64,000 nt of DNA. It comes from an uncultured Flavobacteriaceae bacterium. GTDB lineage: Bacteria; Bacteroidota; Bacteroidia; Flavobacteriales; Flavobacteriaceae. Of the stretch, positions 8,105-17,204 are shown one piece after another. Each line of letters starts with the position of its first letter. Position 1 is the stretch's first letter. The notes beneath the pieces are model-generated. The model saw only the letters and a program-made list of their open reading frames with translations, had not been told where the DNA came from and searched no databases. Location: contig CANNBV010000007.1 of the NCBI GenBank assembly GCA_947502975.1, forward strand, positions 62,001-126,000, given 5' to 3'. The translations under genes were made by a program, and so were the position numbers.

Positions 8105-8833
8105 TTATTTTTTATAAGCGTATAGCCATATTTCTATACGTCTTTTTTTGTTATTCTCGTTATCACCTTCTTTAAATATTATATCATTACTTAGTTTACC
8201 TGTATCAGGATCAATTAAAGGACCTGAAGACATAGGAAACCAATGTTTTATCTTATTATTTATACTTTCGTAATTCTTTAAGAAGTGATAGATACTTACA
8301 GCCCTTAACAATCCTAGGTCTGTATTGGAATTATATTCAATATTATGATATTTTTTTAATCGTAATGAGTTATAAACGTCTTCATCAAAATTTAGATTCC
8401 TATGTGTTTTTCCTACAGATTGGTTGTCGGTATGACCCACAATATAAATGGCGTTACAGCCAGAGCACTGTTCTATGTATGTAGCTAATTTTGGGACTAT
8501 TGAATCGTTTAAATACGTTGCAAAATCTTCCGGTATAACTGATTCGCGTGAAGGAAAATTAAACTCTTCTGCACCATTTAACTCAATATGAGGTAGTGTA
8601 TTGTTTACATGCTTTGCTAATTTGCTCTCATAGAATTCAGTTCTCAAAATTAAAGAGTCCAATTTAATTTCTAAATCTTCTTTTTCCTTTACTACGGTTT
8701 TTTCTTTTTCTTTTTTTGCAATTTTTTCTTTTTCATATTGTCCGTTTTTTGTTAGCAAAACAGCTGTGAATATAGAGAATACCATAGCTAAAAAGACGAA
8801 GATTTCCGTATTTCTGAGTATATCTGTTTTCAT
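8105..8833 (-). CDS. OmpA/MotB-like membrane protein (second stator pair, B subunit)
   Basis: The 242-residue protein has one N-terminal membrane helix (about residues 8-27), a Lys/Glu-rich coiled coil (33-75) and an OmpA-C-like domain (about 90-240). That domain has the IVGHTDNQ strand, NTDLGLLRAVSIYHFL with the conserved Arg, and NNKKRRIEIWL at the end. This is the MotB/OmpA architecture, with peptidoglycan binding expected. Unlike MotB, the membrane helix has no central Asp; a Glu lies at its start (E9). Its ATG overlaps the stop of the upstream MotA-like gene (ATGA, 8830-8833), so the two are translationally coupled. Confidence 0.85.
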   Translation of the reverse strand: MKTDILRNTEIFVFLAMVFSIFTAVLLTKNGQYEKEKIAKKEKEKTVVKEKEDLEIKLDSLILRTEFYESKLAKHVNNTLPHIELNGAEEFNFPSRESVIPEDFATYLNDSIVPKLATYIEQCSGCNAIYIVGHTDNQSVGKTHRNLNFDEDVYNSLRLKKYHNIEYNSNTDLGLLRAVSIYHFLKNYESINNKIKHWFPMSSGPLIDPDTGKLSNDIIFKEGDNENNKKRRIEIWLYAYKK

Positions 8834-10110
8834 AACTCTGAACCTCCTTTTCCGAATATTTTTTTTATCAATCTTGCCCTAAATCCATCTTTCTTACGGA
8901 CACTTTCATGAAGAGCCTCAAGGGCATCTTTGACTTCTTGAATATCTTTCTTTAAGTTTTGACTTTCATATAATTTACCGATTATACCTGGGTCAATATT
9001 TTCAATCCCCGTTTTTATAGCACTTAAAAATTCATTAGATAGTTTTGTGTTATTAATTATTGCTTCATTATATTTTTTAACTAAATCTTTGAATTGACTA
9101 ATCTCTTCAAGAGTGCCCTTAAAACCTTCTTTAAGAGCCTCTAAATAATCAGCTATCATTTTGTCTAGCTCACTAATCTTGTCTAACTCTCTATTAATTC
9201 TTCCTGCTAATTCCGAATAATATTCTGTGATTTTTTCCTTTATTTCTTTTTGACTTTCTTCATAAAGGCTTAATATTTTTTGGGTAAGTTCTAGAATTGC
9301 CTTTTCATAAATTTCTTGATACGCCCTTAAGTCTTTTTTTATATCATTTAATGTGGCTTTAACTTCTTGCGTATAATCTTTATTAGTTTGCCTAAGAGTT
9401 TCTAACGAAGCATTATATTGAGTAATAACTTGTTCTTGTTTTTTGTAAAGTCTACTTGAGTTTGTCACAAATGTTTCTGTAGATTTCTCGTACTTTACCT
9501 TGGTTAATAAGACCTCTTTTGTTAATTCATCTAAGGATTCTTTAAGGGTTTTTACAGATTTATTCAAATTATCATCATATTCATTGTCAGGTGTTGCTAT
9601 TAGACTTCCGAATGCCCATCCAAATATGGAAGTAATTAGTGCCATTCCTATAGGAAAAGCTACCAATGTTAAGTCTGGAGGGGAGATGTCAAGTTTTTCA
9701 AAACTATCACTAATATTTTCTTGAGTTATCGGCACAAGGCTTAAAATGGCAATAAAGAACCCTATTAAAGTTTGAATGTAACCAGCCAGTTGAATATAAT
9801 CTTTATAAAAGGATTTTAATTTGAATAAGGCCTCTGTGCCATTTTTAGCCTTATTGAATTTTATAGCAATTTTTGCCCACACAAACATCACAAAAATCAG
9901 TATAACTGGTATTATAATTAATAGATTGTTCCATGTTGATTTTTCTTTTAATTCAACTAGCTTAGTTACTGTATATTGAGCACTTATGTAGTCGTGAAGA
10001 CCATTATAATTGCAAGAAACCAATATTGCTTTCCAAAATCCCAAGATAGAAGTTGATAAAAGGCCCAGAACATATAACCAAAGGTATCCTTTGTCTTTTG
10101 TTTTACTCAT
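8830..10110 (-). CDS. MotA/ExbB-like membrane protein with long coiled-coil tail (second stator pair, A subunit)
   Basis: The 426-residue protein has four predicted membrane helices (about residues 9-27, 60-80, 105-127, 148-172). The last two, GYIQTLIGFFIAILSL and AFPIGMALITSIFGWAFGS, resemble the pore-lining TM3 and TM4 of MotA/ExbB/TolQ. Residues 180-405 form a long cytoplasmic coiled coil. The four-helix layout is closer to MotA than to ExbB. Placement directly before an OmpA/MotB-like gene with an ATGA overlap supports a stator-type complex. A 131-base gap (10111-10241) separates it from the first pair. Similarity is by pattern, so the family call is moderate. Confidence 0.7.
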   Translation of the reverse strand: MSKTKDKGYLWLYVLGLLSTSILGFWKAILVSCNYNGLHDYISAQYTVTKLVELKEKSTWNNLLIIIPVILIFVMFVWAKIAIKFNKAKNGTEALFKLKSFYKDYIQLAGYIQTLIGFFIAILSLVPITQENISDSFEKLDISPPDLTLVAFPIGMALITSIFGWAFGSLIATPDNEYDDNLNKSVKTLKESLDELTKEVLLTKVKYEKSTETFVTNSSRLYKKQEQVITQYNASLETLRQTNKDYTQEVKATLNDIKKDLRAYQEIYEKAILELTQKILSLYEESQKEIKEKITEYYSELAGRINRELDKISELDKMIADYLEALKEGFKGTLEEISQFKDLVKKYNEAIINNTKLSNEFLSAIKTGIENIDPGIIGKLYESQNLKKDIQEVKDALEALHESVRKKDGFRARLIKKIFGKGGSEL

Positions 10111-10241
10111 AGTGATAGAAAATTAAACATGTCAAGAAATCACTAATCAGACTTCAAAACTTGCGTTTTACTTTAAAATTTATGAGCTATTAACTAACTT
10201 TTAGGAGAGAAAAGTTATTTTGTGTACTTCCGTGTTAGTGA

Positions 10242-10955
10242 TTATGTTTTGTTCGCATTTCCAATTTTAGGTATTATTTGTATGATGAATCGTTGATTTT
10301 TAATTTCGTTTCTATAGTAGTTTTCAGGATCGCGTTCAAACCTACCAACTCCACCCCAACCGTTACCTGATATTTGTAAATCTATTAAGCCTTTATATTT
10401 GTCAGCTTCAAAATCAATACCTATAGATTTCCAGTAGTTCCAAAGATTATAGGCGCGTTGATAGCTTAATTCATAGTCACTAAATTGATTAGCATTTTTT
10501 AAGTGTGATGCATAACCAGAGATGATTACCAGATAGGATACTTCATTCATTTTTTCATTATTCTTCTTTTCTTCGGCTAATCTATCAATGGTATTTTGTA
10601 ACTGCCTACCAACATCAATAATTTTTCTTGAAGTTCTCTGAAAATTTCTAAGTTCACCTCTTTTAATTTTAGATTTTTTAATTACAAAATTCACATCAAA
10701 AGCCAAGGTAAAACGCTTATATATATCTTCATATCTAAATAGAAGTGTATCTTTTTTTAATGGTATTAAGTTTTGCTCTACTAAATCATAAACTTCTAAC
10801 TTTTCTTCTAAATTCTCTACTGTTTCCTCAAGTTTATTTTGCTCCCCTTTGAGCATCACAAATGTGAGAACAAATAAAACAAGCACAACAAAAAATAAGC
10901 TAATCATGAGATCAGAAAAGCTCATCCAAAAAAAATTGTTTTGTGTTTTTTTCAT
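10242..10955 (-). CDS. MotB/ZorB-like membrane protein (first stator pair, B subunit)
   Basis: The 237-residue protein has one membrane helix with the MotB-type motif SFSDLMISLFFVVLVLF; D15 is in the position of the ion-carrying Asp of MotB and ZorB. A short coiled coil follows (about 37-60), then an OmpA-like domain (about 115-235). That domain has YLVIISGYAS and the conserved ELSYQRAYNLWNYW helix, with the Arg kept. The usual GHTD Asp is replaced by the GYAS sequence, so peptidoglycan binding may be altered. Its start codon overlaps the stop of the MotA-like gene by one base (TAATG). Family assignment is good; the coupled ion is not known. Confidence 0.85.
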   Translation of the reverse strand: MKKTQNNFFWMSFSDLMISLFFVVLVLFVLTFVMLKGEQNKLEETVENLEEKLEVYDLVEQNLIPLKKDTLLFRYEDIYKRFTLAFDVNFVIKKSKIKRGELRNFQRTSRKIIDVGRQLQNTIDRLAEEKKNNEKMNEVSYLVIISGYASHLKNANQFSDYELSYQRAYNLWNYWKSIGIDFEADKYKGLIDLQISGNGWGGVGRFERDPENYYRNEIKNQRFIIQIIPKIGNANKT

Positions 10956-12517
10956 TATTTTAGTTTAAACCAGTTTTTAAACTTTGTAAAAAAGGATTTT
11001 TTATTTTTAGCACCTCTAGATTCTAGCAACTCTAATTTCTCATTTATAGCTTCCAAGATTTTATTATTACCTTCTAGTTGAGAAGAAAAAGTATTTTTAA
11101 GATCAATTGAATTTTGATTTAATTCTTCAAGCAGAGATAATTTTGAAAAATGGCTTCTGTTATTAGCTAGTTCTTTAGTCATCAAATCTTCTTCTTTAAT
11201 GACTATTTCTTTAATAGCATCAACCTGTTTAGAAGCGTGGTTTCTTAATTCATTAAGAGACTTTACTAATATATCATCCGTGTTTTTAACGGCTCCTAAA
11301 ACATATTCTCTACTATTATCAATAGCGGTGTAGTGATCATCTAAAAATGTAACTAATTTGTTAACCTCTTCAATTCTTTGATCTAGCTTCTCAGCTAGAT
11401 GTTTAAAATTGTTAGTTTCAGAAAGAATAGCATTAAAAGAATTTGATAATTTTAGACCTTTTGTGTTTACATCATCTAACAGACCTAAATACTGATTAAA
11501 CTTTGCAAATTGTTCTGAACCAGTCCTGAGTTCTACCATTATATCTAAGTTAGCTTTCACAAACTTTGCAATATCTATGGTATCTAATTTTTGTAAAATT
11601 CTATCTTGGGCTTTTATGGCATCATAGTTTTGGTTTAATAGTCCAGAAAGTTCATTAACATTAATTCCAAAATCTTCATTAAACTTAACGAGATTAGTAT
11701 GAAGGTGATGTACGCTAGACGATATACTTTTATTTATTATGGGAAGTAATTCAATTTGCATGAAAGTATAAAAATCGTTTTTAGCATCTTCTACTTCAAT
11801 TCTTGCAGATTTGTGATTAAAACTTGAATTATAAACTGTCCATCCCAGACCATAAAAACTAGCAATCATAGCTATGGATACACCTAAAAGAAAACCTTGA
11901 ACTTCAAAATTAGTTGAAGTGCTTGACGCTAAATATAAATTTGCAAGACCGAAAACTATACCTAACATAGTACCCATTAGCCCCATGTAAAGCGGTATAG
12001 TAACGGTTTGAGTGATTGAATCATCATGAGAATTTATTTTTCGTTCAACAATATCTTCAATCAACTTAAAATCTGTAGTAGCTCCTTTATTTCTTAATAA
12101 ATATACGTTTATTGAATACAAGAGCTCATCAAAAACGGGATTGGTTTTTTCATTAGGATTTATAAGACTAACTTCAGTTAGATTTGTATCAATATGCTCT
12201 TCATCATCTGGAGTATAAATGTTCCCACCTTTATCTACTTCTAAAACATCTAAATAATCATCCTCCTCATCCTCTTCATTATCATCATAAGATGAGAGTT
12301 GAGATAATATATGTTTAGGATGTACATCTCTTAAATCTTTAGAAGGGATTTTATGTTTAGTAATCTTAAAAAAATCGCTTGTAGGTACTATACGCCTTAA
12401 AAAGTTAATTTTAGATAAGGTTTTTAAACCAAATCTGGTTTGAAGCATAATAATAACACAAACTAGAACTAATTCAATTAAGGTAATGTTATCCATACTT
12501 AATTTCAACTTTTTCAA
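10955..12517 (-). CDS. MotA/ZorA-like proton-channel protein with long coiled-coil tail (first stator pair, A subunit)
   Basis: The 520-residue protein has an N-terminal helix (about 10-30), an acidic cytoplasmic loop (60-165), and two adjacent membrane helices. The first, PLYMGLMGTMLGIVFGL (about 174-197), carries the MotA/ExbB GL.GT..GI signature; the second is FLLGVSIAMIASFYGLG (about 209-229). A helical tail of nearly 290 residues follows. Three membrane helices plus a long cytoplasmic tail is the layout of ZorA of Zorya defence systems. None of the other Zorya genes (ZorC, ZorD, ZorE) is present. A second ATG at 12496 would shorten the overlap with the upstream gene from 29 to 8 bases and is an equally plausible start. 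Confidence 0.85.
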   Translation of the reverse strand: MKKLKLSMDNITLIELVLVCVIIMLQTRFGLKTLSKINFLRRIVPTSDFFKITKHKIPSKDLRDVHPKHILSQLSSYDDNEEDEEDDYLDVLEVDKGGNIYTPDDEEHIDTNLTEVSLINPNEKTNPVFDELLYSINVYLLRNKGATTDFKLIEDIVERKINSHDDSITQTVTIPLYMGLMGTMLGIVFGLANLYLASSTSTNFEVQGFLLGVSIAMIASFYGLGWTVYNSSFNHKSARIEVEDAKNDFYTFMQIELLPIINKSISSSVHHLHTNLVKFNEDFGINVNELSGLLNQNYDAIKAQDRILQKLDTIDIAKFVKANLDIMVELRTGSEQFAKFNQYLGLLDDVNTKGLKLSNSFNAILSETNNFKHLAEKLDQRIEEVNKLVTFLDDHYTAIDNSREYVLGAVKNTDDILVKSLNELRNHASKQVDAIKEIVIKEEDLMTKELANNRSHFSKLSLLEELNQNSIDLKNTFSSQLEGNNKILEAINEKLELLESRGAKNKKSFFTKFKNWFKLK

Positions 12518-13751
12518 TTAAAACCCATAAATCTCCTTCTTTTTTTAGTTTACCTGGTTTTAATGTTATAATATTTTTTGCATTTTGATCAATAGCTTGA
12601 GTGCTTTCACAAACTGGCTTTATAAAAACTTCAGGAGTATTGGTTGCTTTTTTAACAGAACCTTCTGAACTGTAAAATTCAAATACTGCATTATTTGGAG
12701 TTCTCTCATCTACAGTGATTTTATAACATGTTTTAGATTCTTGAATTTGAGACGATAAACTAGATATAGCAAATGAGCCATTTTTATTAGGCGCGTAGGC
12801 ATAAAAGTTATTTATAGTTTTAGGCTCTGGTCCAGTTTGTCTGGATTTAGTTTCTGTATGGGTACTACTAGAAACAGGTTGCTTTACAGGAGAATTATAT
12901 TGTTGTTTTTTTTCTATACTTTTCTCAAGTTTTTCCAATCTAGTTTTCAGATTTCCTACGTTATCATCAATGTGTTTTTTATAGCTATTAAATCTTTCGT
13001 TTGTAACTTCAGTATTATTTGAAGATTTAGAACCAGAAGATTCAATTGCTTGTAATCTTCTTTCAAGTGTTTCTAGTTTATAGTTTAAGCCTTTACGATA
13101 CTGGCTAAATACAAAAAATATAACAGCTAAAAATAATATTAACATCAATATAAAATATAGCCAGTTACTGCTTGTTTGTTTTTTAGCATGAGTCTTTAAT
13201 ACATTGGAAGATGTATCATATTCAATAGGATCGTTTTGTTTTGCAGTTTCAGTTGATAAGCTTTCGGGCTTTAACAAATCAAAAAAATATTCAAGCTTAG
13301 TTTTTACCCGAGATTTTTGTTTAATAATTCCAGGATATGATGTATACAAAGATTCTAGAGCCCCATTTTCATATATTCCAGTTATAATCATTAGAAGAAC
13401 TTCTTGAGTATTCATAGATTCTTCAAAATCAGCATCCAATTTAGAAATTACAGGCGAAAGTTTATTTTCTAAATTTCCAAACTCATATTTATTTAGCAAA
13501 GATTTTAACTCAGAGTATGTTATTACATCTTCTATATTACAATTATCAATAGCAGGTTTAATAAAATTATAATAGGCTTGAGCCTCATTACTATCTTTGT
13601 TTAATTCTGTATAATTTTTTGCATAAGCATCAACAAAATTGCAAGCACAATAATTTATTGCCCTATTATACTTGTTTTGAGATATTTGTGCTGGAAGAGC
13701 ATTAATTATAAAAAAAAAGATCAAGTAAGTTAAATGAATAGTGTTTTTCAT
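12489..13751 (-). CDS. Bitopic membrane protein with periplasmic and cytoplasmic domains
   Basis: The 420-residue protein starts with a signal peptide (residues 1-21, ending LPA). A periplasmic helical domain (22-190) has a CAC motif near its start. One membrane helix follows (about 196-216), then a cytoplasmic coiled coil (220-285), a Ser/Thr-rich linker and a C-terminal beta-rich domain (about 320-420). The family is not recognised. The gene lies 4 bases after the actin/Hsp70-like gene and overlaps the MotA-like gene. Inference: it could carry a signal between periplasm and the cytoplasmic ATPase and GTPase, since it has domains on both sides of the membrane. Confidence 0.75.
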   Translation of the reverse strand: MKNTIHLTYLIFFFIINALPAQISQNKYNRAINYCACNFVDAYAKNYTELNKDSNEAQAYYNFIKPAIDNCNIEDVITYSELKSLLNKYEFGNLENKLSPVISKLDADFEESMNTQEVLLMIITGIYENGALESLYTSYPGIIKQKSRVKTKLEYFFDLLKPESLSTETAKQNDPIEYDTSSNVLKTHAKKQTSSNWLYFILMLILFLAVIFFVFSQYRKGLNYKLETLERRLQAIESSGSKSSNNTEVTNERFNSYKKHIDDNVGNLKTRLEKLEKSIEKKQQYNSPVKQPVSSSTHTETKSRQTGPEPKTINNFYAYAPNKNGSFAISSLSSQIQESKTCYKITVDERTPNNAVFEFYSSEGSVKKATNTPEVFIKPVCESTQAIDQNAKNIITLKPGKLKKEGDLWVLIEKVEIKYG

Positions 13752-13755
13752 TGTT

Positions 13756-16700
13756 CTAATTTGAAATAGCTATTTTATATGCCAAATTGTTTAATGCGCC
13801 AATGAGTGGATAAAAAAATAAAGATTCCTCTAATGGAATACTATTATTACCATTTAGCCTTTCAATTTTTTCATCACGTCCACTTTTAAGATCTTCCATA
13901 ACATTAGCCTCTAGCATAGTTTTATATTCCTCTAAATGTTTTGGATTTACATCAAAATAGTTTTTAAAATTCATTTCATTATTTAGCGAAAAAATAAAAT
14001 CAATAAAACTAATGGACTCTTTATATATTTCTTTTAAAAGAGCATCATCTAAATTTTTATAAGTAATAGGTTTGTTAGATACTAATGTGTTATCAATATC
14101 TCCAATTAAAACTTCTTTGATATTATCAATATTAATAGAACTCTCAATTTCTGAATTAATTTCTAAACCTCCTTTACAAGTGACTTCTTTAGGGTCTGCT
14201 TCCATTTTTATTTCAATGTCATGACTTATCTCATGATTGAAAATTTTGGAGAATACCAGCTTAGTAAACTTGTTTAAGTTTTCTAAGTTCGTCCCTCCAT
14301 TAGCTATTAAAATAACTTTGGCACCTGTACCACTAAAAATAATATTTTTTGGGACACCTAAATCTCTTGCCTTCATTAGTTTAGCAATATGATATATAAT
14401 TGAAGCGTAAAATAATAGGAATACTATTTTTAAATCTGAATCATCAGATAAAAATCTGGAAAATTCAATAGGAACTCTTTTATCCTTTATATCCTTATTA
14501 TTAGCTAAAGAAAAATAAAAAGCAATTAAATCTTCGGATTTTTTTCTACTACTTATTTGATTATAAGCACTAAGTAATTCAGTGAGACTATTTTTTTCTA
14601 ATAGGTCCCTTACTTTGTCTTTATACTTAATAATAAAACCATTGACTTCAGGAGAGCCTCCATAACCATCCCCAAAGATTGAATTAGCAGCATATTTCAT
14701 TGATGAGAGTAGGATAGGGGATTTCCCTTTAAAAATCACCAAGTCACTTGTACCTCCACCTATATCAATAGAAACTACTGGTTTATCTGATGCCGAAATA
14801 TTTCTATTACTTTTATAGAAATAGAATGGAGCAATAGACTCTGAAAGTCTAAGAGTATGACTGGAGTCAAAATATTTTTTAAAGTAAGTATTCCAGATAG
14901 CTTCTAATTTTTTAACTTTAGTGTCATCCATACTAGAAGGGTAAAACCAAATAATTTCAGTTTTACTCAAATTCCCATTCATATTGAGTACTTTACCTCT
15001 AATAAGTAATAGGAGCTTTTCAATAAACTTTTCTACTCTAATCTTATCTTTACTGTTGGAATCTTGAAAATCAGACCATTTTAAATTAGTTGAAATATGA
15101 GTATTTCTCTTACTACCATATTTTTCATAATCAAATGGGATATTGATATCTCCCAAAGCCTCTGGTATAGAAGAAAACTCTAATTTTATATCCTCTCCAG
15201 TAACAGTACGTATTGGAAACTTAAACTCAGATTCCCCTCCAATTATTTCAGGAAAGAATTCATGCCTAATAAAGCTATTCATCTCTATAATATCAGCATA
15301 TTTGCCAACATTATCATTTATTTCAGAGCTATTAGAATGTAAAGTTGAATATTGTATTTCTTCTTTCTTTATTTCAAATGGATAAGAGCCATTTTCTCCG
15401 TCAATTTTATATTCAACATGAGTATTGGTTGTTCCAAAGTCAACAGCAAATTTTATTTTAGTTGTTCCATTTACTTGTTTTAATTTTGGTACTATTATTC
15501 CTGTTGCTGTATTATGGTTCAATTTTATGTAATCAAAATCTTGTTCAAGCGAATAGTAATCTGTCTGTATACCATCCTGTATTTTTAAGCTTCTAGACGT
15601 TTTTTCATTTTCAATAGGTTCCATTAAAGAGTTTTTATAGAACTCTAAAGCGTAGGTATAATGTTTAGTATCTAAAGCATCATCATTATCTAAAAACATT
15701 AAACGATAAAATGGTTTATCTTCATTTGTAAATTTTACAAAAGGATAAATAGCTAATGAGACTGTATTTGCTATAATATTACCTTGATTCATAGTCTCAT
15801 CAGGAACTGCGTTAGCAATACCTTTATTTTGATATGTACGAGTAAGCGTAATATGATTTATTCTTGCATTACCTCTAATTGGAATTCTTAAAATAACATC
15901 AACTGAGTTATTAAAAACCCGCATTTCAATCATTGGCATGCCATTTGGTAAGTGTTTTTGCAAATCTTCGGTATCAAAATACTCAAAAAATGTTTTGGTC
16001 AATGGAAGTAAGTAACTTTTAGATGGGTCACCACTCTCATAAATAGTATTACCATTAAAATAATCACCAGAGTTTAAAGGAAATGGTAAGCTAATGATAT
16101 AAGGTTGTAAAAAATCACTAACCGTAATGTATGGGTATTTATCTTTTTGGTTTGGTAGAGTCCTTTCATCCATTGGTCTAGAGTCAAAATGGGGGACTTC
16201 CCAACTACTATTCCATAACACGTTTGGAAATGTATACACTAAAGGTTGGTTAAGATTATTCTGTAATACTAAAGGTTTTAATTTTCCTTTATTTGAACTT
16301 ATGATTAATTCACTACTTTCAACTATAGATTTTTTTACGTTAGCAATCTTTCTTTTCTTTAAAGGAATTCCTAAAACTTCAATATTATTGTTCTCAATTC
16401 CCGTATCTAAGGTATCATAGTTATTATTTAAATCTGTAATAAGTTTATCAGGTGTTATAGTATCTAATTTAGAAATTATAGAAAAAGTACTCTTATCATG
16501 TGTGTCTAGATTTTTTATACTTAGTTCTAAATAACTATAGAAGTTTGCCATTTTTTTAGATAAATTTGGATATGCTCTAAAAAGTGAATATAAATAGATT
16601 TGAAATTCGGTATCTCTTTTATATAAGGGTTGTAAGTCTTCATCAAAAAAGATATCATTACCTTCACCAAAATCTATAAAACTTTTATCATTTGCAGAAG

Positions 16701-17202
16701 TAAAAAACAAACTAGTAGGTGATGTACCTCCAATGATTTTACTATCGTAAAATAGAAAGTACATTTTTTGTAAATCATCAAAGTTATTGGCCTCAGCATC
16801 TTGATTTAAAAATAGCTGTAAAGTTTCTCCGTACAGTCTATGCCTATGATTACTTGAATTTAATAATATATCTAAGTCTACTTTTCTATCCCATACTTCA
16901 ATCCGTACACTATCACCATATTTATCTAAATTAAAGAACATTTCGGCAACGTCTAAACAATCAGATACTAACTTATGATATATGGTTTGACCGTTTAAAT
17001 TTTTATCATCAGCGACATATTTAAAAGCTGAGCGAATAAGATCAATTCTAGCAAAAGGACTGGGTATTGAAGTGGGATCTTTTTTAGAAAAATCGCCATC
17101 TGGGTTTTTTATTGAATCTATAACCGATGGACCATAAGGTTCACCTCTGTCTTCCCAATCTTGTAAATCTTTATCTTGAAAAAGTCTTAATACTTTACCC
17201 AT
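13756..17202 (-). CDS. Large actin/Hsp70-fold ATPase with unassigned N-terminal region
   Basis: The 1148-residue protein has an actin/Hsp70-superfamily ATPase core in its second half. Phosphate-1 is FAVDFGTTNTHVEY at about 585-598, a connect-like segment is SESIAPFYFY at about 787, phosphate-2 is SIDIGGGTSDLVIF at 811-824, and the adenosine motif is IIFSGTGAK at 954-962. The first 570 residues have no motif I recognise apart from a GGTSPTSLFF segment near 158. The total length recalls large Hsp70-like proteins such as the SrfB family, but I cannot confirm that. It starts 2 bases after the tubulin-like gene, which suggests the two NTPases are made together. No signal peptide or membrane helix is seen. 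Confidence 0.88.
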   Translation of the reverse strand: MGKVLRLFQDKDLQDWEDRGEPYGPSVIDSIKNPDGDFSKKDPTSIPSPFARIDLIRSAFKYVADDKNLNGQTIYHKLVSDCLDVAEMFFNLDKYGDSVRIEVWDRKVDLDILLNSSNHRHRLYGETLQLFLNQDAEANNFDDLQKMYFLFYDSKIIGGTSPTSLFFTSANDKSFIDFGEGNDIFFDEDLQPLYKRDTEFQIYLYSLFRAYPNLSKKMANFYSYLELSIKNLDTHDKSTFSIISKLDTITPDKLITDLNNNYDTLDTGIENNNIEVLGIPLKKRKIANVKKSIVESSELIISSNKGKLKPLVLQNNLNQPLVYTFPNVLWNSSWEVPHFDSRPMDERTLPNQKDKYPYITVSDFLQPYIISLPFPLNSGDYFNGNTIYESGDPSKSYLLPLTKTFFEYFDTEDLQKHLPNGMPMIEMRVFNNSVDVILRIPIRGNARINHITLTRTYQNKGIANAVPDETMNQGNIIANTVSLAIYPFVKFTNEDKPFYRLMFLDNDDALDTKHYTYALEFYKNSLMEPIENEKTSRSLKIQDGIQTDYYSLEQDFDYIKLNHNTATGIIVPKLKQVNGTTKIKFAVDFGTTNTHVEYKIDGENGSYPFEIKKEEIQYSTLHSNSSEINDNVGKYADIIEMNSFIRHEFFPEIIGGESEFKFPIRTVTGEDIKLEFSSIPEALGDINIPFDYEKYGSKRNTHISTNLKWSDFQDSNSKDKIRVEKFIEKLLLLIRGKVLNMNGNLSKTEIIWFYPSSMDDTKVKKLEAIWNTYFKKYFDSSHTLRLSESIAPFYFYKSNRNISASDKPVVSIDIGGGTSDLVIFKGKSPILLSSMKYAANSIFGDGYGGSPEVNGFIIKYKDKVRDLLEKNSLTELLSAYNQISSRKKSEDLIAFYFSLANNKDIKDKRVPIEFSRFLSDDSDLKIVFLLFYASIIYHIAKLMKARDLGVPKNIIFSGTGAKVILIANGGTNLENLNKFTKLVFSKIFNHEISHDIEIKMEADPKEVTCKGGLEINSEIESSINIDNIKEVLIGDIDNTLVSNKPITYKNLDDALLKEIYKESISFIDFIFSLNNEMNFKNYFDVNPKHLEEYKTMLEANVMEDLKSGRDEKIERLNGNNSIPLEESLFFYPLIGALNNLAYKIAISN

Positions 17203-17204
17203 AA

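Noticed and set aside
8105-12517. Flagellar motor stator (motA/motB)
   Set aside because: No flagellar genes are near, Flavobacteriaceae move by gliding, and the tails and neighbours differ from MotAB.
8105-12517. GldL/GldM motor of the type IX secretion system
   Set aside because: GldL has two membrane helices and GldM a characteristic multi-domain periplasmic part; neither is seen, and gldK/gldN are absent.
13756-17202. DnaK chaperone or cell-shape MreB
   Set aside because: Only the ATP-binding motifs match; the length, the long N-terminal region and the absence of a substrate-binding domain exclude DnaK and MreB.
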